DNA from: Adlercreutzia shanghongiae
Lineage (GTDB): Bacteria > Actinomycetota > Coriobacteriia > Coriobacteriales > Eggerthellaceae
Length of the DNA: 64,000 nucleotides
NCBI RefSeq assembly: GCF_035830635.1
Contig: NZ_JAYMFI010000011.1
Span: 155,038-219,037 of the forward strand
Direction: 5' to 3'
Shown here: piece after piece, positions 9,801 to 19,439 of the stretch
Position numbering within the stretch: the first letter of the stretch is position 1
Layout: each line of letters begins with the position of its first letter
Position numbers and translations under genes: made by a program
The notes under the pieces: generated by a model
The model's input: the letters and a program-made list of their open reading frames with translations, nothing else
Told to the model about the DNA's origin: nothing
Database searches by the model: none

Positions 9801-11624
9801 ACCGAGGACTCGGTGGCGCACCTGGGCCAGCTGGAGCGCCCCATCCGCGTGGTGGACCAATGGATGTACCACACCCGCCTGTACGCGGCGGCCAAGGTGG
9901 TCACCCAGCGCCGCGACCTCGACCTTATCCAGCTGAACTCCTTCGGCTGCGGCCTGGACGCGCTCACCACCGACCAGGTGCAGGAGGTGCTGGAGGCGGC
10001 CGGCAAGGTGTACACCGTGCTGAAGATCGACGAGGTGTCGAACCTGGGCGCCGCCCGCATCCGCGTGCGCAGCCTGCTGGCGGCCCTGAAGGACCAGGCC
10101 GACCGCGAGGCCGAGGCCGTTTCCGATGCCGCCGCCGAGAAGCGCGGCTGCCCCGCGGCCTGCATCGATTTGGGCAACCTGGATGCGCTCGTGCCCGCCA
10201 GCTTCACCGAGAAGGCCGACGGCGTGGTGGCCGCCGCCGAGGTGGAGCAGCGCGAGGGCGCCTCCACCGAGTTTGAGCGCGTGCAGTTCACCGAGCAGAT
10301 GCGCGACGAGGGCTGGACCATCCTCGCGCCCCAGATGGCGCCCTACCACTTCGAGCTTCTGGTGCCCATCTTCCATCGGGCCGGCTACAACGCGGTGCTG
10401 TTGCCCTCCGTGGACCACGGCGCGGTGGACGCGGGCCTCAAATACGTGAACAACGACATCTGCTACCCGTCCATCCTGGTCACGGGCCAGATCATGGAGG
10501 CGGTGCTGTCGGGCAAGTACGACACCGACAAGCTGGCCGTGCTCATCACCCAGACCGGCGGCGGCTGCCGCGCCACCAACTACATCTCGCTCATCCGCAA
10601 GGCGCTCAAATCGGTGGGGCTCGGGCACATTCCGGTCATCGCCATCTCGTTCAAGGACCTGGGCGAGGAGAATCCCGGCTTCAAGATCACGCCGAAGATG
10701 CTCTACCAGGCCATCTACGCGCTGCAGTACGGTGACCTGCTCATGATGTGCCTGTACCGCACGCGCCCCTACGAGGTGGAGCCGGGCAGCGCGAATCGCC
10801 TGTTCGACTACTGGATGGACGCCTGCAAGCACCAGCTTCAGCGTGGCGTGCGCCAATCGGAGTTCCGCCGCACGGTGCGCCGTATCGTGGAGGACTTCGA
10901 CACGCTGCCGCTTACCGGCGAGGGCACCAAGCCGCGCGTGGGCGTGGTGGGCGAGATCCTCGTGAAGTTCCACCCCACGGCCAACAACCAGATCGTCGAT
11001 GTCATCGAGCGCGAGGGCTGCGAGGCCGTGGTGCCCGGGCTCATCGAGTTCTTCCTGTTCGGCATCGCCGGCGGCATCTTCCAGCAGCCCATCGGCAAGT
11101 CGAAGAAGAGCGCGCTTGGTAGCCGCATCGGCCTGGCCGCGGTGAAGAAGCTGCGCAAGCCGGTGACCGACGCCCTGGAGAAGTCGGCGCGCTTCCACCC
11201 GCCGGCGGACATCTACGAGCTGGCCGACTACGCGAGTGAGATTCTGTCGCTGTGCAACTCCATGGGCGAGGGGTGGCTGCTCACCGCCGAGATGGTGGAG
11301 CTCATCCGAAGCGGCTGCCCGAACGTGGTGTGCACCCAGCCCTTCGCCTGCCTGCCGAACCACGTGGTGGGCAAGGCCACCATCAAGGAGCTGCGCCGCC
11401 GCTACCCCGAGAGCAACATCGTGGCTGTGGACTACGATCCCGGCGCCTCTGAGGTGAACCAGCTCAACCGCATCAAGCTCATGATCGCGGTGGCCAAGGC
11501 GAATTTGGCCGAGAAGGAGGCCGAGGCCCGCGCCGTGCGCGACGCCGCCCGCGACGGGGCCCCGGAAGAGCCCGAGGCCGTGGCTGAGTCTGTGGAAGTG
11601 GAAACCACCGAGGTCGCGGAGTAA
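6849..11624 (+). CDS. Giant 2-hydroxyacyl-CoA dehydratase activase-like protein (double BadF/BcrA ATPase, DUF2229, HgdB-like)
   Basis: The 1591-residue protein has two ASKHA-type activase domains (about 57-320 and 375-640), each with a phosphate loop (IGIDVGSTTVK, LGIDAGSTTFK) and a Cys-containing cluster loop (GTCAGGTGAF, EACSSGCGSF). A DUF2229-like region follows (about 755-1000, IPRALNMYENYPFW), and then an HgdB-like region with Cys residues (NDICYPS, TQTGGGCRATNY). Activases of this family use ATP to inject an electron into [4Fe-4S] dehydratases. The long fused form is common in anaerobes and its substrate is unknown. It is preceded by a TetR gene and overlaps rsmI by one base. Confidence 0.88.
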   Translation: MKKKNSKYTEIITEASTSAAEAAPAACASCAPRITQVDQARAGAAEDAAAARAAAEACPFHIGIDVGSTTVKLAVLNNDDEILWAVYRRHHADVRATIVEVLREAAEVYPTEEMTIAITGSGGLLLSQWLSVAFVQEVIASKTAVETFIPKTDVAIELGGEDAKIIYFDNGIEQRMNGTCAGGTGAFIDQMAALLNTDAGGLNELAADHTTIYPIASRCGVFAKTDVQPLLNEGARREDIAASIFQSVVTQTISGLACGRPIRGHVAFLGGPLQYLPELRKRFYETLELTDEAIIVPENAHLFVAAGCAIAGVAEGAAPEKLSDVLARLENLGDMQGSEVVRLAPLFANEAELAEFRARHDAERVRRASLADYRGVAFLGIDAGSTTFKAALIGEDGALLWSTYASNKGDVLGCAKAAVAELYRALPRDPKTGEPLVTIGHATVTGYGEGLLLEALRVDSGEIETVAHLRGAQEMLPGVEFILDIGGQDMKCLRVKDGVIDHIMLNEACSSGCGSFIESFASGLNLDVAEFASTAISAENPVDLGSRCTVFMNSRVKQAQKEGATVGDIAAGLAISVIKNALFKVIKIRDPHDVGTQVIVQGGTFLNDAVLRAFEQLSEVNAVRPDIAGNMGAFGAALLARDRYEDACRRCESEALSPDVGPKVPSSGLLSLEAIEALAPSHRTVRCKGCSNACLLTVNDFGVDAATGKHRRFITGNRCEKGESLGTGTEKSAVPNLFEYKAERTFGYEPLDPEDAPRGTVGIPRALNMYENYPFWFTFFTKLGYRVILSDPSTKKTYEAGIESMPSESVCYPAKLSHGHIMNLLAKHPDFIWMPCSKWERQEDETAGNHFNCPIVASYPEALRLNIDELRESDVAFVSPWVPYHDKEKLAERLFVELTENFAAEANGKGAPFTRAEIDTAVEAGWAEDEAFKRDIRTKGVETLAWMEETGTRGIVLAGRPYHQDPEINHAIPELLTSFGLAVLTEDSVAHLGQLERPIRVVDQWMYHTRLYAAAKVVTQRRDLDLIQLNSFGCGLDALTTDQVQEVLEAAGKVYTVLKIDEVSNLGAARIRVRSLLAALKDQADREAEAVSDAAAEKRGCPAACIDLGNLDALVPASFTEKADGVVAAAEVEQREGASTEFERVQFTEQMRDEGWTILAPQMAPYHFELLVPIFHRAGYNAVLLPSVDHGAVDAGLKYVNNDICYPSILVTGQIMEAVLSGKYDTDKLAVLITQTGGGCRATNYISLIRKALKSVGLGHIPVIAISFKDLGEENPGFKITPKMLYQAIYALQYGDLLMMCLYRTRPYEVEPGSANRLFDYWMDACKHQLQRGVRQSEFRRTVRRIVEDFDTLPLTGEGTKPRVGVVGEILVKFHPTANNQIVDVIEREGCEAVVPGLIEFFLFGIAGGIFQQPIGKSKKSALGSRIGLAAVKKLRKPVTDALEKSARFHPPADIYELADYASEILSLCNSMGEGWLLTAEMVELIRSGCPNVVCTQPFACLPNHVVGKATIKELRRRYPESNIVAVDYDPGASEVNQLNRIKLMIAVAKANLAEKEAEARAVRDAARDGAPEEPEAVAESVEVETTEVAE

Positions 11625-12481
11625 TGGGCGGAAAACTCGTCATTGTGCCGACCCCTATTGGGAACTTGGGGGATATGACGCTGCGCTCGCTCGAGGCGCT
11701 GCGCGGGGCCGATGTGGTGTGCGCGGAGGACACGCGGGTGACGGGCAAGCTGCTCGCGCATTTCGGCATCGAAAAGCGACTGGAGCGGCTGGATGAGGCG
11801 ATGATCGGGGCGAAGGCAGCGTCCGTGGTAGAGCGGGCCGCCACCGGCGAGGTGGTGGCCTACTGCTCGGATGCCGGCATGCCCGGCGTGTCCGACCCGG
11901 GGCTGCGGCTGGTGGCTGCAGCGCGGGAGGCTGGCGTGACCGTGGAGGTGCTGCCCGGGGCCTCGGCCGCCGCGTGCGCCTACGTGGCATCCGGCACGGT
12001 GTGCCCGCGTTTCTATTTCGGCGGTTTCTTCCCGCGCAAAGCGGGGGAGCAGCGTTCGGTTTTGGAAGAGCTGCGCAGCTTGGATGCGGCGCTGGTGTTC
12101 TACGAGAGCCCCAATCGCTTGGTAGCGGCCTTGGCTGCCATCGTCGAAGTGCTGCCCTTGCGAAGCGTGGCTGTGTGTCGCGAGTTGACGAAGCTCCACG
12201 AGGAGGTGGCGCGCGGAACGGCCGCCGAGCTGGTCGAGCGCTTCAGTGCGCGAGCCGGCGAGCCTGGTGGGATTCGCGGCGAGATTGCCCTGGTAATTGA
12301 TGCGCCGAACGAGGCCGAGGCGGCTGCCGGCGCCGATGCGGCTGTCGCCTCGGCCGAGGTGCGCACTGCCGAGCTGGTTGCGGAGGGCCTGCGCACCAAG
12401 GAGGTCGCCAAACAGATTGCCGCCGAGTTCGGCATTCCCCGCAACGACGCCTACGAGCTTGCTATGCGAGCCGCTCGATGA
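11624..12481 (+). CDS. rsmI: 16S rRNA (cytidine(1402)-2'-O)-methyltransferase RsmI
   Basis: The 285-residue protein begins GGKLVIVPTPIGNLGDMTLR and contains AEDTRVTGKLL, SDAGMPGVSDPG and FYESPNRL, all signature segments of RsmI, a tetrapyrrole-methylase-fold enzyme that 2'-O-methylates C1402 in the decoding centre using SAM. The start overlaps the stop of the upstream gene (TAATG), so its translation is coupled to the activase gene. Confidence 0.96.
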   Translation: MGGKLVIVPTPIGNLGDMTLRSLEALRGADVVCAEDTRVTGKLLAHFGIEKRLERLDEAMIGAKAASVVERAATGEVVAYCSDAGMPGVSDPGLRLVAAAREAGVTVEVLPGASAAACAYVASGTVCPRFYFGGFFPRKAGEQRSVLEELRSLDAALVFYESPNRLVAALAAIVEVLPLRSVAVCRELTKLHEEVARGTAAELVERFSARAGEPGGIRGEIALVIDAPNEAEAAAGADAAVASAEVRTAELVAEGLRTKEVAKQIAAEFGIPRNDAYELAMRAAR

Positions 12482-12524
12482 GCCCCGTGTCGTTCTGAGC
12501 GAGCGAAGCGAGTCGATAAATCCC

Positions 12525-13100
12525 ATGGCAGCAACGAGAAAGCACAAGAACCAGCCTCCTGAGCTCGTCTTCATCGATGGGCTGGAAGTCTGGCTCACGC
12601 GCAAGGCTATCAAGAACATGCACCTGCGTGTGAAGCCTCCCGATGGCCGTATCGAGGTGTCGGCACCGTTGCGCTTGCCGCTCGCCACCGTCAGGAAATT
12701 CGTGGGGGAAAAGCGTGATTGGATCGAGCGCCAGCAGCAGGCTATCGCCGCCTCGCCCCGTGGGGAGGCGGCCGCCGCAACGCCCGAAGAGGTGGCCCAG
12801 TGGCGCGCCGTGGTGCAGGCCTGCGTGCCGCCGCTCATCGCCGCGTGGGAGCCCATTATGGGCGTGAAGGCCGGCAAGATCGCCTATCGCAACATGACGA
12901 GCCGCTGGGGCAGCTGCCAGCCGGCCACGGGCCGCATTTGCATCAACGTGCGCCTGGCGCTCTATCCGCCGGAGTGCCTGGAATACGTGGTCGTCCACGA
13001 ACTGTGCCACCTGCTGGAACGCGGCCACGGCCCACGCTTTCACGCCCTCATGGACGCCTTCATGCCCGATTGGAAAGCCCGCCGCGCCAAGCTTCGGTAA
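12525..13100 (+). CDS. YgjP-like (DUF45) zinc metallohydrolase
   Basis: The 191-residue protein has the metal-binding HELCH motif in VVHELCHLLERGHGPRFH with a downstream glutamate-bearing helix, and the upstream NMTSRWGSC segment typical of the YgjP/SprT-like DUF45 family. It is a cytosolic protein of poorly known substrate. The ATG at 12525 starts after a repeated-looking intergenic sequence (12490-12520), and upstream in-frame residues translate that repeat and are not protein-like. Confidence 0.88.
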   Translation: MAATRKHKNQPPELVFIDGLEVWLTRKAIKNMHLRVKPPDGRIEVSAPLRLPLATVRKFVGEKRDWIERQQQAIAASPRGEAAAATPEEVAQWRAVVQACVPPLIAAWEPIMGVKAGKIAYRNMTSRWGSCQPATGRICINVRLALYPPECLEYVVVHELCHLLERGHGPRFHALMDAFMPDWKARRAKLR

Positions 13101-13270
13101 ACGAGCGAAGCCAGATGGGCAAAAGGCGCGACAAGCGCCAGGGTCGATGGCGAACGGAATGCCTCTGCAATTAATCGAACTATTGTGCTAAAAATGCTTT
13201 TCATTGGGGCTGTATTACACTACAATGCGAACAAATATTCGATAGTGCGAGCGAAAGGCCTGGTGAGAGC

Positions 13271-14230
13271 ATGGGAGAGAAAAGTCGGTTCGGAAAGCGC
13301 GAGGCAGTTGCGGCGGGAGTGCTGGCTTTCGCGCTGAGTGCGAGCGTAGGGGCCGGTGCGATAGCTTGGGGAAACGAGGACGAAGCTTCGCAAGAAAAGG
13401 TCGGTCTGCGTCGCGGTGCTATGGCGTCATGGGTCGGGACTGCTGCGGGCGATGTTGCTGAGCAAGGAGCACGCTCTCGCAGTGCTGAAGTCTGGCGAGT
13501 GATGCAGGAGTATCTTCAGGCGAGGGAAAAAGCGACTAAGTCAAGTGATGCCCGCCAAAGTGGAGCAGGGGAGGGCATGGAAAAAGCGCCTCCTGCACGA
13601 GAGGGCGAAAACGAGCGACTTGAGGGCTCGATGGATGAAGGGACGTCCCCCGCGTCATCAGACGAGCGCGATGAGTCTTCGGCTGCAAGAGCGAGCGGCT
13701 CCGACGGCGAGAAGGAAGAATCTGCGCTGTCGGAAACGAAGGGCGGCGAAGGCGGGCAGGCCGGAGCCAAGCCGTCAGAGCCTTCCTCGAACGCTCCGCG
13801 AGGGCCCGAGAGTCATGAGGAAGCGACGGGGAGCGCCAAGGACGACACCGCCGAAAACGAGCTTTCGGCGGGTACGCTTCTCATCAGGGGGGCGACGATT
13901 CCCTATGTCGATGTGCGCGGGGGCACGACGCCGAGTTCCGGTGGCGGCCTCTGGTTGGGGTCGGATGCGGTGGACGACGGCAGCTGGGGGTATTTCGTCG
14001 GGCACAATCCCGGCTCGTTTGCACCGGTGCGCTCTCTTTCTCTGGGCGATGTCGTTACCGTGTGCGATCGGCGAGGAGCGCAACGCGCGTACGCCGTGAG
14101 AGATATCTTCCAGGTGGAAGAGACCGCCACCTGGAAGACCATCGCGTCGCGCGTGACCGGTTACGGCGAGTCGGTGGTGCTGCAAACCTGTGCAGGAAAC
14201 GGCAGAAACATCATCGCCGTCGCGGCCTAG
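13271..14230 (+). CDS. Secreted/anchored sortase-like protein with long charged linker
   Basis: The 319-residue protein has an N-terminal signal-anchor helix (about 15-35), a low-complexity Ser/Glu/Gly/Lys-rich linker (about 95-205), and a C-terminal domain with sortase features: YFVGHNPG (catalytic His), LSLGDVVTV, AYAVRDIF, VLQTCAG (catalytic Cys) and GRNIIAVA (Arg). This gives the His-Cys-Arg order of the sortase fold. I see no LPXTG substrate nearby. The ATG follows a GAAAGG site. The domain is short, so it may be a divergent class. Confidence 0.7.
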   Translation: MGEKSRFGKREAVAAGVLAFALSASVGAGAIAWGNEDEASQEKVGLRRGAMASWVGTAAGDVAEQGARSRSAEVWRVMQEYLQAREKATKSSDARQSGAGEGMEKAPPAREGENERLEGSMDEGTSPASSDERDESSAARASGSDGEKEESALSETKGGEGGQAGAKPSEPSSNAPRGPESHEEATGSAKDDTAENELSAGTLLIRGATIPYVDVRGGTTPSSGGGLWLGSDAVDDGSWGYFVGHNPGSFAPVRSLSLGDVVTVCDRRGAQRAYAVRDIFQVEETATWKTIASRVTGYGESVVLQTCAGNGRNIIAVAA

Positions 14231-14270
14231 AGGCGCCGAATCTGCGGTCGGTCTCGAACAGGAAAGAAAA

Positions 14271-14298
14271 GGCTCGGAAGCCCAAGGGCTTCCGAGCC
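14271..14298 (-). terminator. Intrinsic terminator of the nifU-like gene
   Basis: A perfect 12-base stem (GGCTCGGAAGCC with GGCTTCCGAGCC) has a CAAG loop. In the leftward direction it is followed by TTTTCTTT, so it terminates the nifS-nifU transcript. It may also insulate the rightward sortase-like gene. Confidence 0.8.
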
Positions 14299-14328
14299 GA
14301 CTTGATAGTTTGCCGGAGCATCGAAATG

Positions 14329-14802
14329 CTACGCGTCGTCCTCCTCGTCGTCGATGTCGTGGCCGTGGTCGTGCTCGTGCTCGGAGATATCGCTCACCGG
14401 CTTTTCCAGACCCTCGATGACCAGGCCGTTCTTCTCGGCGTAGTCCCACAGCGCCGCATGGATAGCCTCCTCGGCCAGAAGCGAGCAGTGAACCTTCACC
14501 GGCGGCAGGCCATCCAGGGCCTCCATAACCGCCTTGTTGGTCACTTCCAGCGCCTCCTGCACGGTCTTGCCCTTGACGAGCACCGTTGCCATGGAGCTTG
14601 TGGCGATGGCGGCGCCGCAGCCGAAGGTCTTGAACTTCGCGTCCTGGATGACGTTGTTCTCGTCGATGTCGAGGTACACGCGCATGATGTCGCCGCACAC
14701 CGCGTTGCCCACGGTGCCGCAGCCGCTGGCGTCTTCGATCTCGCCGACGTTGCGGGGGTTGGTGAAGTGGTCCATCACTTTCTCAGAGTAATTCATGGCC
14801 AT
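14329..14802 (-). CDS. nifU: NifU/IscU-type iron-sulfur cluster scaffold
   Basis: The 157-residue protein carries YSEKVMDHFTNPRNVGE, the Cys-bearing GNAVCGDIMR, the KTFGCGAAIATSS segment and the CSLLAEEAIHAAL helix, giving three conserved cluster-ligand cysteines. It has a His/Asp/Glu-rich tail (HEHDHGHDIDDEEDD) that is not part of the core fold and may bind metal. The start is placed at the first of two close ATGs because GAGAGG is 7 bases upstream. It lies downstream of and is co-transcribed with the cysteine desulfurase gene. Confidence 0.94.
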   Translation of the reverse strand: MAMNYSEKVMDHFTNPRNVGEIEDASGCGTVGNAVCGDIMRVYLDIDENNVIQDAKFKTFGCGAAIATSSMATVLVKGKTVQEALEVTNKAVMEALDGLPPVKVHCSLLAEEAIHAALWDYAEKNGLVIEGLEKPVSDISEHEHDHGHDIDDEEDDA

Positions 14803-14876
14803 GAGGGTGCCTCTCTTTCTAGGAGGGTGGTTGGAGGGGAGTTTCAGCGCCTTTGCCCAAGGGGTATTCGGGGCGT

Positions 14877-16103
14877 CTAATTCGCGTAGGGGAAGCCGTC
14901 GGCCTTGAAGCGCTCGATGACCGAATCTACCTTGCCCTGCTGGAAGTCCTCGTACAGCGGGCTCATCATGCGCAGGTTCTGCAGGGTCGTCTTCAGCGCA
15001 TCTACGGCGAAGTCGACATCTTCGAGCGTCGTGTCGCGGCCGATGGTCATGCGCAGCGAGCCGTGGGCGATTTCATGGGGAAGGCCGATGGCCAAAAGCA
15101 CATGGCTCGGGTCCAGCGAGCCGGAGGTGCAGGCGCTTCCCGATGAGACGCAGATGCCGTGAGCGGCCAACTGCAGCAGCACGCCCTCGCCCTCGATGAA
15201 CTCGAAGGAGAAGTTCACGTTGTTGGCCAGGCGACTCTCCCAGCTGCCGTTGAGCTTGCAGGAGGGAATCTCGTCGAGGATGCGCCGGATGGCATGATCG
15301 CGCAGGGCCAGCTGGCGGTCATGTTCGGCGTTGAGCTCGGCAGCTGCCAGCTCGGCGGCTTTCGCAAAGCCGACGATGCCCGGCACGTTCTCGGTCGAGC
15401 CGCGTCGGCCGCGCTCCTGCTGGCCGCCATCGAGCAGGTTCTGCAGCTTCACGCCCTTGCGCACGTAAAGCAGGCCCACGCCTTTGGGGCCGTAAATCTT
15501 GTGAGAGGAGGCGGACAGCATATCGATGCCCAGCTCCTTCACGTCGATGGGCTCGTGGCCAAAAGCCTGCACCGCATCGGTGTGGAAGGTCACGTTTTTC
15601 TCGTGGGCCGCTGCGGCCAACGCGCGGATGGGCTCGATGGTGCCGATCTCGTTGTTGGCGAACATGATGGACGCGAGGATGGTGTCGGGGCGAATGGCGG
15701 CCTTGAGCTCATCGACGCTCACCAGGCCGTGCTCATCCACGGGCAGGTAGGTCACTTCGAAGCCCTCGCGCTCGAGCGCTTCGCAGGTGTGCAGCACCGC
15801 GTGGTGCTCGATGGCGCTCGTGATGATATGGCGGCCCTTGGCGGCGTTGGCGCGGGCGAAGCCCTTAAGGGCCCAGTTGTCGGATTCGGTGCCGCCGCTG
15901 GTGAAGAAAACCTCGCGCGGGGTGGCGCCGATGATTCCGGCCAGCGTCCCGCGCGCGGCGGCGACAGCGTCGGAGGCCTCCTGGCCCAGCGGGTAGATGG
16001 AAGAAGGGTTGCCGAAATGCTCGGTAAAGTAGGGGGTCATGACCTCTACCACGTCGGGGCGAACCGGGGTGGTAGACGCATGGTCGAGATAGATGTGCTT
16101 CAT
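14877..16103 (-). CDS. nifS: Cysteine desulfurase (NifS/IscS family)
   Basis: The 408-residue PLP enzyme starts MKHIYLDHASTTPVRP and has the PLP-lysine segment SASSHKIYGPKGVG and the catalytic Cys loop in SSGSACTSGSLDPSHVL. It supplies sulfur to the NifU-like scaffold encoded downstream. Its promoter lies in the divergent region shared with the Rrf2 regulator, which suggests Fe-S-responsive control. Confidence 0.95.
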   Translation of the reverse strand: MKHIYLDHASTTPVRPDVVEVMTPYFTEHFGNPSSIYPLGQEASDAVAAARGTLAGIIGATPREVFFTSGGTESDNWALKGFARANAAKGRHIITSAIEHHAVLHTCEALEREGFEVTYLPVDEHGLVSVDELKAAIRPDTILASIMFANNEIGTIEPIRALAAAAHEKNVTFHTDAVQAFGHEPIDVKELGIDMLSASSHKIYGPKGVGLLYVRKGVKLQNLLDGGQQERGRRGSTENVPGIVGFAKAAELAAAELNAEHDRQLALRDHAIRRILDEIPSCKLNGSWESRLANNVNFSFEFIEGEGVLLQLAAHGICVSSGSACTSGSLDPSHVLLAIGLPHEIAHGSLRMTIGRDTTLEDVDFAVDALKTTLQNLRMMSPLYEDFQQGKVDSVIERFKADGFPYAN

Positions 16104-16184
16104 AAGGGGGGCCTGCTTCCTCGTTGCTTGAAACTAGTCGTTCGGTGGTGCCTTCGAAATAGATGCGCTGCGGTTCCACCTAAG

Positions 16185-16245
16185 TCTAGCAATTTACTAG
16201 AGTTTAATATAGGGTGCTTGCAAAAATTGTCAAGAACCTTATAAG
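16185..16245. promoter_or_regulatory. Divergent nifS / Rrf2-regulator promoter region with operator
   Basis: On the minus strand TTGACA (16228-16233) and TATATT (16206-16211) with a 16-base spacer form a strong nifS promoter. A perfect inverted repeat TCTAG-N7-CTAGA (16185-16201) lies next to its -10 and start site. On the plus strand TTGCAA (16218-16223) and TATAAG (16240-16245) with a 16-base spacer point at the regulator. The overlap suggests that the regulator controls both; binding is inferred. Confidence 0.6.
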
Positions 16246-16290
16246 ATTGTCGTAACATTTCGCGCTCTCTCCCCAGAAAGGCGAGCTTCA

Positions 16291-16701
16291 GTGAAGATTT
16301 CGACAAAGACCCGTTACGGCCTGCGCTTCATGATTGACCTAGCCCAGCATCAGGGGGAGGGGCGCGTGACCCTTAAGGACATCGCCGAGCGCCAGGGCAT
16401 CTCCAAGAAATACCTCGAGCAGGTGGTGGCGCCCCTGACCGACGCCGGACTGCTCACTGTGACCCGCGGAAACCAGGGCGGCTACCGTCTCTCCCGCGAT
16501 GCCGAGGCCATCTCCCTGGCCGATATCGTGGCGGCTTCCGAAGACGGGCTCGCCTTGCTCGACTGCATGTCCGGCCTCGCTTCCTGCGAGCGGGCCGAGG
16601 GCTGTGCCAGTCGCCGCGTCTGGGGCGGCCTGCAGGACGCCATGCGAGGCTATCTTGAGGGGCAGACGCTGGCCTCTATCGCCTTCGCTTCCAAGTTGTA
16701 A
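16291..16701 (+). CDS. Rrf2 family regulator (IscR-like)
   Basis: The 136-residue protein starts with GTG and reads MKISTKTRYGLRFMIDLA, with a winged HTH and RGNQGGYRLSRDA wing. It contains three cysteines (C..C..C in DCMSGLASCERAEGC) in the position where IscR/RsrR-type members bind an Fe-S cluster. It is divergent from nifS and so is the likely sensor-repressor of Fe-S assembly here. Confidence 0.92.
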   Translation: MKISTKTRYGLRFMIDLAQHQGEGRVTLKDIAERQGISKKYLEQVVAPLTDAGLLTVTRGNQGGYRLSRDAEAISLADIVAASEDGLALLDCMSGLASCERAEGCASRRVWGGLQDAMRGYLEGQTLASIAFASKL

Positions 16702-16767
16702 TCTTTGCCCGGGGCCCTTTGACCTATCATGAACAGTTACCGGTGCTTGTAGGAGAGAGGGCAGAGC

Positions 16768-19362
<2,595 letters not shown>

Positions 19363-19439
19363 GATAGCCTGCACGTAACAGCGAAGGGGAGCGGCGGCGT
19401 CATTGGTCGCATCGCGCCCGGAAAAGGAGCCATGCAGGC

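Noticed and set aside
8844..11363. An 839-codon leftward open frame opposite the giant activase gene
   Set aside because: It is the antisense shadow of a well-supported gene; its composition is repetitive Leu/Val/Gly/His and no family motif appears.
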